Assembly: GCF_036588685.1 (NCBI RefSeq)
Contig: NC_086386.1
Span: 31,735,883 to 31,799,882 of the forward strand
Source of the DNA: Mytilus trossulus
Lineage: Eukaryota > Mollusca > Bivalvia > Mytilida > Mytilidae
Direction: 5' to 3'
DNA: 64,000 nt
The stretch's first letter is position 1; the number at the start of each line of letters is the position of its first letter. Both the position numbers and the translations under genes were made by a program. Shown piece after piece: positions 53,866 through 64,000 of this stretch. The notes below the pieces were generated by a model. That model made no database searches. It saw only the letters and a program-made list of their open reading frames with translations, and was not told the origin of the DNA.

Positions 53866-54067
53866 GTTTAGCCTTCCGGAGGATCTGTGACCACCCCGAA
53901 TTTTGTGGCTTTGTGTTGCTCAGTCTTTAGTTTTTCGTATGTGTTGTTCTGTGTCCTTTTGTTTGTGTTTTGTTCATTTTCGTTTTTTGCCATTGCATTG
54001 TCCATTTGTTTTCGATAAATGAGTTTGAGTATATCTTTTTGGTAGCTTTTGCCTCTCCTTTTTAATA
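53866..54067 (+). repeat. Reverse transcriptase 3' tail, diverged copy
   Basis: The order CCTTCCGGAGGATCTGTGACC, TTGCTCAGTCTTTAG, GTCCTTTTGTTTGTG, TTTTTGCCATTGCATTG, GATAAATGAGTTTGAG follows the tail at 26923-27232 without any coding part. Confidence 0.6.
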
Positions 54068-54424
54068 GCTAAATAAAAAAAAAAGAAAGAAAAATTGGCC
54101 GAAGAAAAAAATCTTAGATTATCAACGGCAACAGCATAATGGTCAAAGTTGTGACTGAGTTCGGAAATAGGAAGATGGATTTATAGATTCCAATCTCTTT
54201 TCCTCAAACAAATTAATTGTAAATATTCTTGTTTTATTTCCTTTTCTCTATTAATTTTTGGAATTCTCATAGTCACAGTTGTAGATTATTTCAATGTTAT
54301 TTTGGGCGATTTCCATACTGAGATGCACATTAAAATATTATAATTCCTCTTGGTGGTTTTAATTGGTAAACCTATCCATATTCTTAAGCTTTTCGGTATA
54401 TTAGATGTCATCATTCACATTTAT

Positions 54425-54715
54425 CTGATCTCACTAGAAGCCCGATTTCAGTCTGAAACGGCCATTTTGGTCTGATCACATCTTGATTGACTGGATTTAC
54501 CGCTAGAGAAATTCGTCCAGATATTTCAGATCGTTTAGTCGCCGTTCAGATCGATAGCCTCATCAGGTAAATCAGTTCGTTAAGGCGTATCAAGACGGAA
54601 AAGACTGAATCATCTAGCGGGTTGTTTAGACCCGTTAAGACCGTGTCAGACCAAAACAGACCATGGATACAAAGTTACGTCAAGATGTTGTCAGACCGTG
54701 TCCAGTCGTGTTCAG
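54425..54715. other. Fold-back region built on CAGAC/GTCTG words
   Basis: GGTCTGATCACATCTTGA near 54470 pairs with TCAAGATGTTGTCAGACC near 54672, and further GTCTGAAAC, CAGACC and CAGAT words allow more pairing between. It is locally less AT-rich than its flanks. No open frame or target duplication was found. Confidence 0.45.
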
Positions 54716-55166
54716 ATTTTAATCATTTGGACACAAAACGAGTGAAACTTTCCCATTGTTTATCAGGGGTTGCTCCCCTTTTAAAAATAAAATAAAAGTT
54801 AGAAAGAAGACGGTTTATGTTAACTGAAAGTCTACCACGTCCCTTTAATCATGTTAATTAAATAAAAAAAATATTCAATTTGAATTCTTACTACATCCTA
54901 TTTAACATGTTTTGTATATATTTTAAAAAATAGCTCAAAGTCATACTGCTGAACAAACCGCCGCGAAATGACTAAAAAAAATCAACAGATTGCCGAAATA
55001 ACATTTATTTATTGAATGTAAGCACCTGAACCTTTATATTAAAGGTTTACAAGTGATAACAATACATGTTTTTGCAATTACAGACTGTCGTGGGTGGTGA
55101 AAAATTTGTCATGTTGACGCAATAGATCATTTTTACACCCGTATTAAATAATTACGGATGTCGGCC
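54716..55166. other. AT-rich non-coding stretch
   Basis: Nothing recognised. Confidence 0.4.
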
Positions 55167-55274
55167 GTGAACACACAGGCACTTGACAAGTGCCAAAAAA
55201 TTTCCTATATACCTTATTATAATAAGGTATATAGGATATTTTTTTTTCTGAGACAAGTGCCTGTGCGTGAACAC
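55167..55274. mobile_element. 92-bp hairpin MITE with 8-9 bp target duplication
   Basis: Outer arms ACAGGCACTTG and CAAGTGCCTGT and inner arms CCTATATACCTTATT and AATAAGGTATATAGG make the whole element fold. CGTGAACAC is repeated outside both ends (GTGAACAC at 55167-55174 and 55267-55274, plus one matching C). A duplication of 8-9 bp suggests a Mutator-like or hAT-type transposase. Confidence 0.75.
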
Positions 55275-55432
55275 TTGAAAACGCGTGATCTTAATAATTA
55301 TGTTTAATTAAATTTAAGATGTAACATTTTTTAATATTGTAAATGAATGCATTCATTTAACTTTTAATGTTGGCTATATAAATTGCATTTGAGTGAGGCA
55401 GGGAAAAATATATATATATAACTAGAATCTAT

Positions 55433-55535
55433 GTCTTTTCTCGTTTTCCGTTTACTGTCATGCCATTGTCCGTTCATTTTTGCCAGACTCATGCGTTTGA
55501 CTTTCCATCTTTATTTTTCACTTAGTCTATAATTC
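55433..55535 (+). repeat. Fragment related to the reverse transcriptase 3' tail
   Basis: TGTCATGCCATTGTCCGTTC, TTTTTGCCAGACTCATG and GTTTGACTTTCCATC parallel the end of the tail. Confidence 0.4.
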
Positions 55536-56127
55536 GAGAGCCTTTTATAAAAAAAATATTACACACCAGAAGACTTTGTTAAAAGATAAAGTTTGAATAT
55601 TATAGCAGAAAAAGGCCAGTGTACCTGAAGTACATTTGAAGACCAGGTTATATATATTACATGAATACAGCATAATAAAGCTGGTTTAATTTGAATTACT
55701 ATCCATTAGGGACATTTTCTGACGATAATTAATCAATTCTGACAAGTTTGATTAAAAACGGAAAATAAGCCCGTAAACGATTTAACGTTACCGTACCCTC
55801 TTTACTTGTCGCATGTCGGCATCTTCAAATGGCAAATTTATTTTACACAAATTCGTTGACATGATGGTAGATGGACACTACAGCACAATATAAGCTGAGC
55901 TGGAAATTACAATTGGTGAGTAGAAATGAATAATATTTTAAAACATGCCTATCAGACATGAGAATAATCATTGATCCGGCCAAGAGTTTGAAGGAAAGAT
56001 GTTTACATTTGTTACATTTGTGCATACAGGTATGAATTGACTTTTTAATACACCACATTCTTGTACAGTAACTTGTTCAAAGGCAAAGTAAGAATTTGGG
56101 CTTGTAAAAAAAATTATTCCTGTGATT

Positions 56128-56225
56128 GGACCCCCCCCCCCCCCCCTTTTTGGAAGATCAATGCATGATTTGAAAAAGGTACATATAAACTATGGTTTAA
56201 ATCCTCCCTTTTAAAAAGGGCTGGA
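56128..56225. repeat. Family H fragment with 16-C run
   Basis: The C run at 56131-56146 is followed by CTTTTTGGAAGATCAATGCA, comparable to CTTTTTGAGGATCAATGCAT near 56898. Confidence 0.5.
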
Positions 56226-56245
56226 TACACACCTGTTTATTGCCT

Positions 56246-56273
56246 AAACCATTGTGTGTATTCACAATGGTTT
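56246..56273. other. Perfect 11-bp hairpin
   Basis: AAACCATTGTG and CACAATGGTTT pair around loop TGTATT. A G-rich tract follows. It may be a further small insertion, but no duplication is evident. Confidence 0.6.
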
Positions 56274-56317
56274 GGTTGGGGGGAGGGGGGCCTATTACCA
56301 GACCTAACCCCCTGATG

Positions 56318-56467
56318 GAGTAACCCTAGTCCAAATAATTATGACGTCTGGCAAGGCTATTTTATCTTTTTTCTGAGACGCCTTCCTAGGACGTTGTAGG
56401 AAGGCGTCCCAGAAAAAATTTTAAATAGCCTTGCCAAACGTCATAATTATTTGGACTAGAGTAACCC
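56318..56467. mobile_element. 132-bp fold-back MITE with 9-bp target duplication
   Basis: Nearly the whole element pairs with itself: TAGTCCAAATAATTATGACG with CGTCATAATTATTTGGACTA, GGCAAGGCTATTT with AAATAGCCTTGCC, and GACGCCTTCCTA with TAGGAAGGCGTC. GAGTAACCC is repeated at 56318-56326 and 56459-56467. The TTTTTTCTGAGAC word is shared with the MITE at 55175-55266, suggesting related elements. Confidence 0.8.
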
Positions 56468-56854
56468 TACATATTCATATTTATTGTATGTTTAATAATG
56501 TATTGATAACTGTCACGTCCTAAAATTTGCATGAAATATCTGTCACTGGATTTTTTATAACTCATAACCAACCAATCTTCACATGTATGTTACAATGATG
56601 ATGCACCTATTTATATAGCCACTGGTGGGTGATGTACAATAATTATAATTTATCACATATTTGTTATGAATACCTTCAAGGCTTGGGTTTGCATATGCAA
56701 TAACCTCTAAATTGCCGGGGGCAAAAAAAAGAGTATATTGATATTGTGCCCTGATTCCAAATGATGTGACAGCATTGCGTCCTTAACGACAATGTTTTAC
56801 ACTTTTGTGATAAGAAATTTAAGATAATTTTCCAGGCATGTTTCATTAAATTGC

Positions 56855-56985
56855 AGGTGCGGATCCAGAGGGGGGTTCCAGGGGTTGGAACCCTTTCTCT
56901 TTTTGAGGATCAATGCATTTGAATTGGGACATGTAATTGGAACCACCCTTTGTCCTGGTTTTCAAAATGGCTGGACTCTCCCCTG
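56855..56985 (-). repeat. Repeat family H
   Basis: It contains GCGGATCCAGAGGGGGGTTC, GGAACCCTTTCTC and ATCAATGCATTTGAA. Related G/C-run copies lie at 58845, 60753 and 62553. Confidence 0.6.
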
Positions 56986-57178
56986 AATTGTTATCAATGA
57001 TTTGTTTTGCTCTAAATTTTGTAGAACTTAAATATAACATGTTATAATCTATGCATACCATTGCTTTGTCATGTATGTAGTAATATTCTACAAATTCTAT
57101 TTTGAAATAAAAAAGTATTATTAAAAGAATTTGTTGAATTATTATTACTACAAATATCACAAATCAAATACATGTAGT

Positions 57179-57386
57179 TACTGTAAATTCAGAAATTATT
57201 GCTTGCAAATTATTGCGAATTTTTCATTTTAGACTTAAATGCGATTTTAATTTTTACGATTTTGTGAAAAATCCTGTTTAATTCATATAAAATATCACAA
57301 AATGTGCGTTTAAGTTATTGCGTTTACAACTCAGTCGCATTTTTCGCAATAATAAAAACCTCACATTAATTTCTGAATTGACAGTA
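57179..57386. mobile_element. 204-bp MITE with TA flanks
   Basis: Ends CTGTAAATTCAGAAATTATT and the inverse of CATTAATTTCTGAATTGACAG are terminal inverted repeats, and TA lies outside both (57179-57180, 57385-57386). Internal words TTATTGCGAATTTTT and TTTTTCGCAATAATAAA extend the pairing. TA duplication is typical of the Tc1/mariner superfamily, but the assignment is inference. Confidence 0.7.
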
Positions 57387-58654
57387 GTATATAAAATAGT
57401 ATTAATGCTATTGACTTATTTAATTTTATACATGTTATAGAAGTCGCATGTAATACAAGTTATAAATACTTAATTCTTAATGTAAATTTTTTTTGTAGAT
57501 AAGATATCACATTGGTTTGAGCATGATTCCCAGCAAGATTATGAAGGGGCATATATATCATATATACATAGGAAATATATAGTGTCACTAAATTACTCTC
57601 ATACGGTACCTCACCTCTGTAGCTGTAAATTGCGAAACGGTGGATTCATTCATAATTTTGAGTTACTTGTTGCAATTGGAAATAACGTTGATAAAGCTAA
57701 CAGCATTATGCCATGATGTTGATGGGATGTTCTGATTGGACAAAAGGAAATTGTGAATTGAACAAATAGCAAACTTGAAATTCATAGGAAAAAAAGTAGG
57801 AAATTGGAATAATGAAAATTCATAGTTTCAGTGATTATCTTACAATCATCATGATCATTGTCAATACTACAAGTGCATCATCATGATCATATATATCTGA
57901 ATTCACCTTGGATAATTGTACATTTAAAATAAGAATTTGGATATAATAAGAATTTCTGTGCTGGCGTTGCTACTGTTGGCTTCATGTACCACCAGCTGGG
58001 ATTGTTAAACCTTTTTGACCTTTCGTGAGGGTCTGTCACGGTCCGTCACAATTGGTTAGTGTCATATATGCATGATTATGGAAGTTTCACCAACCTAGAC
58101 AAGCTTTACAGCCCTGGCACGGTTGTTGGTTGCACTTAGAGTCAAATGACAGCTTGCTGTATACATTTGTAGTTCAAATAGTCTGAATGAATCTACATGT
58201 ATGGTGACAATCTTCTAAATTACTGTTCATTCTGAAACTGGCATTTTATACTAGTACATGTAGTAGTCGAACATATTAAACAATACATGTACTTCAAAGT
58301 ATCAATTTATTTTGTCTCGCCTTACATGAAAGTCGTGAAAGTTGGTTGTATATATGCAAGAAATATGTATTACAGTCTTGGGGTGATGATGTAAGCTATT
58401 TTTAATAGAGCTTTACATTTATAAAAGCTAAAAGAGCTGGTTCAGGGAATGAGTGTAAAATATACTGTTACATTTTATTACATGTAATTGGATACATTTT
58501 ATTGTATATGAGTACCTTGCAAGGTCTACTTGTCTATCAGGTTAGGTTGACCTGACCTTAATTTTATTTCATGGATAATCTAAGTGATTTAGGTTATTTC
58601 AGTTTAATACAATGTTAACATGGTTAGGTTTGTTTCTCAGATACTTCGTAATGA
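57387..58654. other. Non-coding stretch
   Basis: No gene. CATCATGATCAT is repeated near 57848 and 57879. ACAGCCCTGGCACGGTTG near 58110 resembles ACAGCCCTTGCACGGTCG near 61570, a short dispersed unit. Confidence 0.4.
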
Positions 58655-58745
58655 AATTAGAGACTGGAAATGGGGAATGTGCCAATAAGACAACAACCTG
58701 ACTACAGAGCATACAACAGCAGAAGGTCATCAATGTTTGAATTGT
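58655..58745 (+). repeat. Repeat family C, head fragment
   Basis: GAGACTGGAAATGGGGAATG, then CAATAAGACAACAACC and GCAGAAGGTCATCAATG match 60328 onward. Confidence 0.65.
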
Positions 58746-58844
58746 TTCTCAGAAGCTGTAAGCTACATTGAACATGTCATGCATGTTGGAAACAAACATA
58801 ATTTTTGTTTTGCCTAAGGAGATATGGTATCAGGGGTGAATCGA

Positions 58845-58976
58845 GCCATTTAAAAAAGGGGGGGTTCCCAACCCAAGACAAAAGGGGGGTTCCAACTATA
58901 TGTCCCCATTCCATGATCGTCCAAAAAAGGGGGGTTCCAACTCCCTGAACCCTCCCCCTGGATCCACCACTGGGTA
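58845..58976. repeat. Repeat family H with poly(G) runs
   Basis: GGGGGGTTCCAACTATATG, GGGGGGTTCCAACTCCCTG and CCCCCTGGATCCACCACTG occur here; the GGTTCCAACT block appears twice within the unit. Confidence 0.65.
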
Positions 58977-59307
58977 TGAATTTTGATGAGACGACTTGCA
59001 TTACTTAAACTATAAACCATGTAGACCAAGTGATTTTCTTTTTAGTCACTATATAATAGGTCACTGCACACCCTTCAGCAAAGACCAAAAACTTAAACTT
59101 CATGATGAGTACCCTATAAATGGCTCTGCTTGGAAAGAGCTAGGCTTCTAACAGAGTTAATGTAAAAAAATCAAACGAGAACCCAACAGTGATGACAACT
59201 TGATTTATACTAGTATACATGAGCTACAAACAAACAAATATGTGATAAACAGCAATCAACAAAAACACTACAGACAAAAAATTAAGGGGAGACTATTTAA
59301 ATATAAA

Positions 59308-59627
59308 AAAGAAGATGTGGTATGATTGCCAATGAGACAACTCTCCACAAAAGACCAAAATGACACAAACATTAACAATTATAGGTCACCGTACAGCTTT
59401 CAACAATGAGCAAAGCCCATACCGCCTAGTCAGCTATAAAAGGCCCCGATAAGAAAAAGTAAAACGATTCAAACGAGAAAACTGACGGCCTTATTTATGA
59501 AAATAAATGAACAAAAACAAATATGTAACCAAGGATTTGTATAGTGTCTCACTATACAAATCCTTGATCATGTTGATGTAACACAAAAACAAACGACAAC
59601 CACTTAATAACAGGCTCCTGAATTGGG
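59308..59627 (+). repeat. Interspersed repeat family B with hairpin insertion
   Basis: It aligns with 43297-43570 block by block, from GATGTGGTATGATTGCC to GGCTCCTGAATTGGG, except for 53 extra bases after ACAAATATGTAAC (see 59523-59582). Confidence 0.9.
59523..59582. mobile_element. Small hairpin element with 7-bp duplication
   Basis: A perfect 17-bp arm pair (CAAGGATTTGTATAGTG and CACTATACAAATCCTTG, loop TCT) occupies 59530-59566, followed by ATCATGTTG. ATGTAAC flanks the insert at 59523-59529 and 59576-59582. The same place in the family B copy near 43513-43520 has a single ATGTAAC, so the inserted material is exactly defined. Confidence 0.8.
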
Positions 59628-59656
59628 TTTATTTACTTTAATGTAAAGTAAATAAA
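59628..59656. other. Perfect 13-bp AT hairpin at family B end
   Basis: TTTATTTACTTTA and TAAAGTAAATAAA pair around ATG. It lies directly where the copy leaves the family consensus, 45 bp from the previous insertion. Confidence 0.65.
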
Positions 59657-60327
59657 ATTAATTAATGTCTTGTACAAGTATTACCCTGACGTTCCGTGAA
59701 AATTGTTTTAAAAAATCTAATTTGTCCATAATTGTTTTATGTAATAAACTTATTTAAATAAATTCAGACCTTCACCTGTCTGATCACCAGCATGGCTAAA
59801 GGTATTACTCCCAGATGTATTGGCAGGTGACACCTCCAGGTATTCAAGCGATTTCCTGTCGGACTTGCAAGTTCATGCATCATTTCACTTCTGTTAGTGT
59901 ACACGACCGAAAACTTGAATCTTTCCATTTTAAACTTTCAGGTGCATAGGTAATCATTTGATAATATACATCTCTGTCCTGCGTGTCCGATAGTGATACA
60001 CTAGTCATTACTGTTTATAAATAACATTTCTGGTGTAAAGAATATTATTCATAAAAATTTAAATAATTCCAAAAAAGAGATTTGATAAAATAAAAATTTG
60101 CTTACACATTTTTTCCAATGGTAAATTTGGGGAAATGTAAGTACTCGTTGTCAAAAGTAAAGGCCAGTTTGAAACATACAAGAAAAATTGATTTAACAAA
60201 TATATATATATACGCACTTAACGACCATTCTTTTATACGCATTGATAGAAAGTTACGGAACTATAGATAGTTGCAATTTAAAATTATATACATTTTTACA
60301 TTGAACATAAGAAAGAAATAAAATTGA
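59657..60327. other. AT-rich non-coding stretch
   Basis: Nothing recognised apart from a short TA run near 60203-60212. Confidence 0.4.
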
Positions 60328-60735
60328 GAATGGAAATGGGGAATGTATCGAAGAGGAAGCGGAAGGTCACCAACAGGTCTTCAATGCAATGTAACGAAAA
60401 ATTCCCGCTCCTGGAGGTGTCCTTTAGCTGGCCCCTAAACAAATATATACAAGTTCAGTGATAATGAACACCATACTAATTTCCAAATTGTACACAAGAA
60501 ACTAAAATTTATTAATACAAGACTAACAAAGACCAGAGGCTTCTGACTTGGGACAGGCGCAAAAAATGCGGCGGGGTTAAACATGTTTATGAGATCTCAA
60601 CCCTCCCCCTATACCTCTAGACAATGTAGTAAAGTAAACGCATAACAATACGTACATTTAAAATTCATTCAATTCAAGAAAAGTCCGAGTCTGATGTCAG
60701 AAGATGTAACCAAAGAAAATAAGCAAAATGACAAT
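60328..60735 (+). repeat. Repeat family C, long copy
   Basis: It runs GAGAATGGAAATGGGGAATG, GAAGGTCACCAACAGGTC, TAGCTGGCCCCTAAACAAAT, TTCCAAATTGTACACAAG, GGCGGGGTTAAACATG, CTCAACCCTCCCCC and GAAGATGTAACCAAAG. It shares GGGGTTAAACATGT and the CTGACTTGG block with family B, so the families are related at their 3' halves. Confidence 0.75.
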
Positions 60736-60752
60736 TAAACATAAATAAACAT

Positions 60753-60895
60753 GCAATTTGCCCCCTCCCTTTTTGGGAAAAAAATTGGTTGCTTATATAG
60801 GGAATCACTGAACCGTGACTGGAGCGGTCCCTCTCTTTGGTCAGTCAGTGGGCCATCACTTACGAAAATTCCTGGATCCGCCACTGAGCATGTTA
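60753..60895. repeat. Repeat family H, diverged copy
   Basis: TTTGCCCCCTCCCTTTTTGG at the left and TTCCTGGATCCGCCACTGAG at the right match family H end words. Confidence 0.55.
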
Positions 60896-62552
60896 TCATG
60901 GGATGTCGATGGACTATTGTATACCAAAAGAAGAAGAAGAGAACCAATTTGAATTAAAAACAGGTCGATATTTAACCTGCTCTGGTTCGTCGAAGTAATG
61001 GACAAAGTAAAATCACAGATTTCTATTTAAATAAAATTGTTCTCGAACAAAGGAAGGAATTCGTCATCACAATTGTTGGGTATAATGTATTATAATGTGA
61101 ACATCGTTCTGAAGTACTGTATGCCAAATTTTCTGTTCCAACATGCACGTTATATATATGCTACTGGACGTCCCAAGAGAATTTTCTGTTCCGACATGCA
61201 TGTTACCAAGAGATGTGAATATTTTCTTGGAAAAGTATTCAGTAACAAAGTTTCAAATTAATATCGGGATTTATTTTCTTTCTTGATATATTCAGTAACA
61301 GCAAAAAGAATAACTTGACTGCTTGTCCGCTAAATTGGGCTGTTCTTGCCAGATAAAAGACTTATAGTTATATAACTCGAAAAACTTTTAATTTGTATTT
61401 TATTTTTTTTTTATTTATTTTCATCACTAGATAGCTGAAATTTATTGGGAAACTTGCATTTCGGGCATATTCTTTGCTTCTTAGCTCGAATTAAAGAGAG
61501 TTATAAACTTTTTCAAATGTTGAATACGCAACCAACAAATGTAAGTTTTTAACGACCTTGACTGGCTATACAGCCCTTGCACGGTCGGCCCTGGCTTGCG
61601 CCTTTTTGGGCATTAAATAATTTAATATGTTTACCATGTGGTAATTTAAATAATTTAGAATGATAAGAAAGTTTAATAAAAACAAAAATTTAAAAAGCAA
61701 AAATTTGGATAAATAAATGAATAAAAGAAGTAAAAAAATTAAGATTAAGTAAATAATAAAATAATAAAAGAATATAATACGCAACCAAATCTCCAGGTAT
61801 TATTTATGTTTCTGGTAAAGGCGTTTGATTGGGTATTAGTTTGAGGTAGGCGTGTTTTCGGAAACATTCCTCCAATCAGACCTATTTGACATACATGTGT
61901 TCGCTGATGCGTGTACACTGGCTATTGTAACGGGACGTGTGACTGTCTCATATCGAAATCTGTCGAGCGTGACCAATGTTTATTGTAGAATTTTTTGTCA
62001 TGTGGTCAAATTATTTGACATACAAGTTTTAAATTTGCATTTTGAAAGATTATTTTCGGAAGTTGTCCCGTATATACTATTCTAAAGTGTTAGAGGAAAA
62101 AAAACAAGACTTTAAAGGAAAGATACATATCAACGGAGAATATAACCTGAGAAAACTATACTAGTCTACTAGCATAATAGTCAAAGATATAAAACATGTA
62201 TTATATGGCTCTGATATTAAATTTAACGTGTTCTGGAAAATTTTGACAAAATATAATTGCACGAATTTTTAATCGATCGCTGACCTTTAATTCTAGAAGT
62301 GACTTGTGACTATTATAAACATGCAGAGACAATTCTATGCATTATGGTTTAAGTTTACAATGAACACACTATAGTTATACATTTTCCTTTTAAATATCAA
62401 ATAGACAATCATCTTTCGGATAGACTTGCTTTTTCTTTCTTTTCGTAAAAATTATCATTCGTCTATTTAGAGACATAAATTACAAGTTATATATGTCTCT
62501 GGTTTATTATATTTGATTACTTCAAAAATGCTTCAAAATACTATGAGCCTGT
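60896..62552. other. AT-rich non-coding stretch
   Basis: No gene recognised. Between 61670 and 61780 the minus frame is open only through low-complexity A/T-rich sequence. ATTTTCTGTTCC and ACATGCA recur near 61128 and 61180 as a short direct repeat. Confidence 0.4.
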
Positions 62553-62638
62553 ATTGGGGTCCCAACCGATCACACAAAAAAAAGGGGCGAGTTCCAACTA
62601 TATGTCCCCGTTCAAATGCATTGATCGTCTTATAAGTT
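62553..62638. repeat. Repeat family H fragment
   Basis: GGGGCGAGTTCCAACTATATG, then TCCCCGTTCAAATGCATTGA match 58880-58910 and 56898-56925. Confidence 0.6.
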
Positions 62639-63384
62639 TATGACTCAACGGTTTCCTCCAACAATATGGTTTGATAAATTTCTTTCGAAGTTCATTACTT
62701 TTCACATACTAAAATAAAATGATATTCATCTTCAATTACTTGTCTATCACACATAATACAAAATCTCGGATATGTCTCAATATTATAAAATCGACAAGTT
62801 TCTATATTCAAACAGTGAGCAGATATATGCGGTATTTACAAATGAATGGTTTTATAAATATAATTTACAGCATGATCTTAATAAAATTGTTGGGGTCAAA
62901 TACATCTATGCAACATACATTTAGGCGAGTCTTCAAAAAATAGTACATTTCACTATTAAAGCTACCGTTTAATCTATCTTTGAATTCAAATTAAAAAAAA
63001 TTCACTTTTTTTACACCCTGATGTAACCGTATTTTTAAAGTGTTGTCATCCGTATCAATAAATTGTTTAATAAAATTGAAGTGCATGAGTATTATTAACG
63101 TCTAGGATAAGTGTGAGATTTCTCTGTTGATGGGAATAAACAAAATTTAGCTGAATTTGTATTATTTAAATTAATGAAAAGGCAAGCTAGTGTGTGTTTG
63201 AAATGATATTGTTGAAATGGATTTATAGCATGAAAAATGTGTGTAACTGATTTTACGTTGACTTGGACTGCGAATTTGAAAATAATATATTTGTGAAATC
63301 ACATTCTACAAGATGACATATTTTGTAAGTACGTTTAATATACTCTATAACCTTTCATTCTAATTATAGTATCTTTAAAATGCA
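62639..63384. other. AT-rich non-coding stretch
   Basis: Nothing recognised. Confidence 0.4.
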
Positions 63385-63522
63385 TTTTATAGCGGACTAT
63401 GCGGTATGGGCTTTGCTCATTGTTGACGGCCGTACGGTGACATATAGTTGTTAATGTCTGTGTAATTTTGGTTTCTTTTGGACAGTTGTCTCATTCGCAA
63501 TCATACCACATCTTCTCTTTTA
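63385..63522 (-). repeat. Interspersed repeat family B, head part
   Basis: The inverse reads GATGTGGTATGATTGCGAAT, GAGACAACTGTCC, AACAATGAGCAAAGCCCATA and CCGCATAGTCCGCTATAAAA, the family head as at 59308. Confidence 0.85.
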
Positions 63523-64000
63523 TATTTATATAGCTATTACTTGCAACTGCCACATGTACATGTTCTAGACTCGTGTCGCTGAAAGAGGTCTCCTTTCAAG
63601 TTTGAAAAGAGGTGGAAAAAAGCCACACCCACTTATAAGATATATACATGCTCTCAGTCTGACTGTTGCATTTTGAACAAACGAGTGAAAGTCCAGCGCC
63701 ATGTAGAACAAAATAGTTTCAACATTCATTTATCATTATCATGATCTTGACCTGCATGGATCTATGCATTTAACTTGCAACTGTACGGTTAAACAAACCG
63801 GTTATTGATGGCTGCACAAAAATCTTTAACCTCAGACAAAACATGAAATTAACTGTTCAGGAAAAACGAAGTCCATCTAGTAGTAAAATACGGAAAAATG
63901 AAAATAAATATATGCAAAATTTTCCCCTGGATACTGTGTTTTGGACATAAAGAAGCCAATGTCCCAATTTCCCGAAATTCCATTATGTTTGACAACGATT
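63523..64000. other. Non-coding stretch to window end
   Basis: No gene recognised. Confidence 0.35.

Noticed and set aside
61566-61784. Minus-strand 72-codon hydrophobic frame
   Set aside because: It is low-complexity A/T sequence encoding Leu/Phe/Ile runs, without a plausible start or partner.

Overview
This 64 kb window is AT-rich, intron- and repeat-dense animal DNA, most likely from a marine bivalve and probably a mytilid mussel. The evidence is a C1q-domain secreted protein locus duplicated in tandem, intron-containing gene structure, one endonuclease/reverse-transcriptase LINE with a long open frame, remnants of a second reverse transcriptase family, and several short interspersed families recurring up to about eight times here that I recall from mussel genomes. 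The species call is inference. No bacterial, CRISPR, rRNA or convincing tRNA features were found.

Layout. 1-7.5 kb holds repeats: an interspersed family end, a decayed tandem array, a TTAA-flanked inverted-repeat element (2.4-3.1 kb) and a TAA-flanked one (4.4-5.2 kb). 7.6-9.35 kb holds the clearest host gene, a minus-strand glycosyltransferase family 31 (beta-1,3-galactosyltransferase-like) type II membrane protein whose last codons and downstream flank are a 42/84-bp minisatellite. 9.46-12.78 kb is a 5'-truncated LINE with one long open frame, opposite to the gene and probably in its 5' intron. 13.7-15.2 kb is a long inverted-repeat element carrying a younger repeat. 16-25 kb has a tandem duplication, a hairpin-unit minisatellite, a tiny hairpin insertion and a probable hAT transposase fragment, otherwise little.

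26.4-33.2 kb is the most gene-like accessory region: reverse transcriptase fragments with a shared 3' tail, and two tandem copies of a two-exon C1q-domain gene. Copy A (28.2-29.8 kb) keeps a signal-peptide exon and most of a C1q exon but has late frameshifts. Copy B (31.6-33.2 kb) is clearly dead and carries insertions absent from copy A. 36.9-38.3 kb holds a candidate new two-exon gene for a small secreted cysteine-containing peptide, with TATA box and poly(A) signal. 39.0-39.9 kb is a 0.93-kb inverted-repeat element.

41-64 kb is repeat mosaic with miniature inverted-repeat elements that have readable boundaries (45.3, 55.2, 56.3, 57.2 kb) and small hairpins. One hairpin at 59.5 kb interrupts a dispersed repeat whose uninterrupted relative lies at 43.5 kb. 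Weak exon-like signals at 49.5-53.3 kb may mark an unrecognised gene or spliced noncoding transcript.

The genes do not form a pathway. The glycosyltransferase would act in the Golgi and the C1q and peptide genes would be secreted; most of the rest is mobile-element history.
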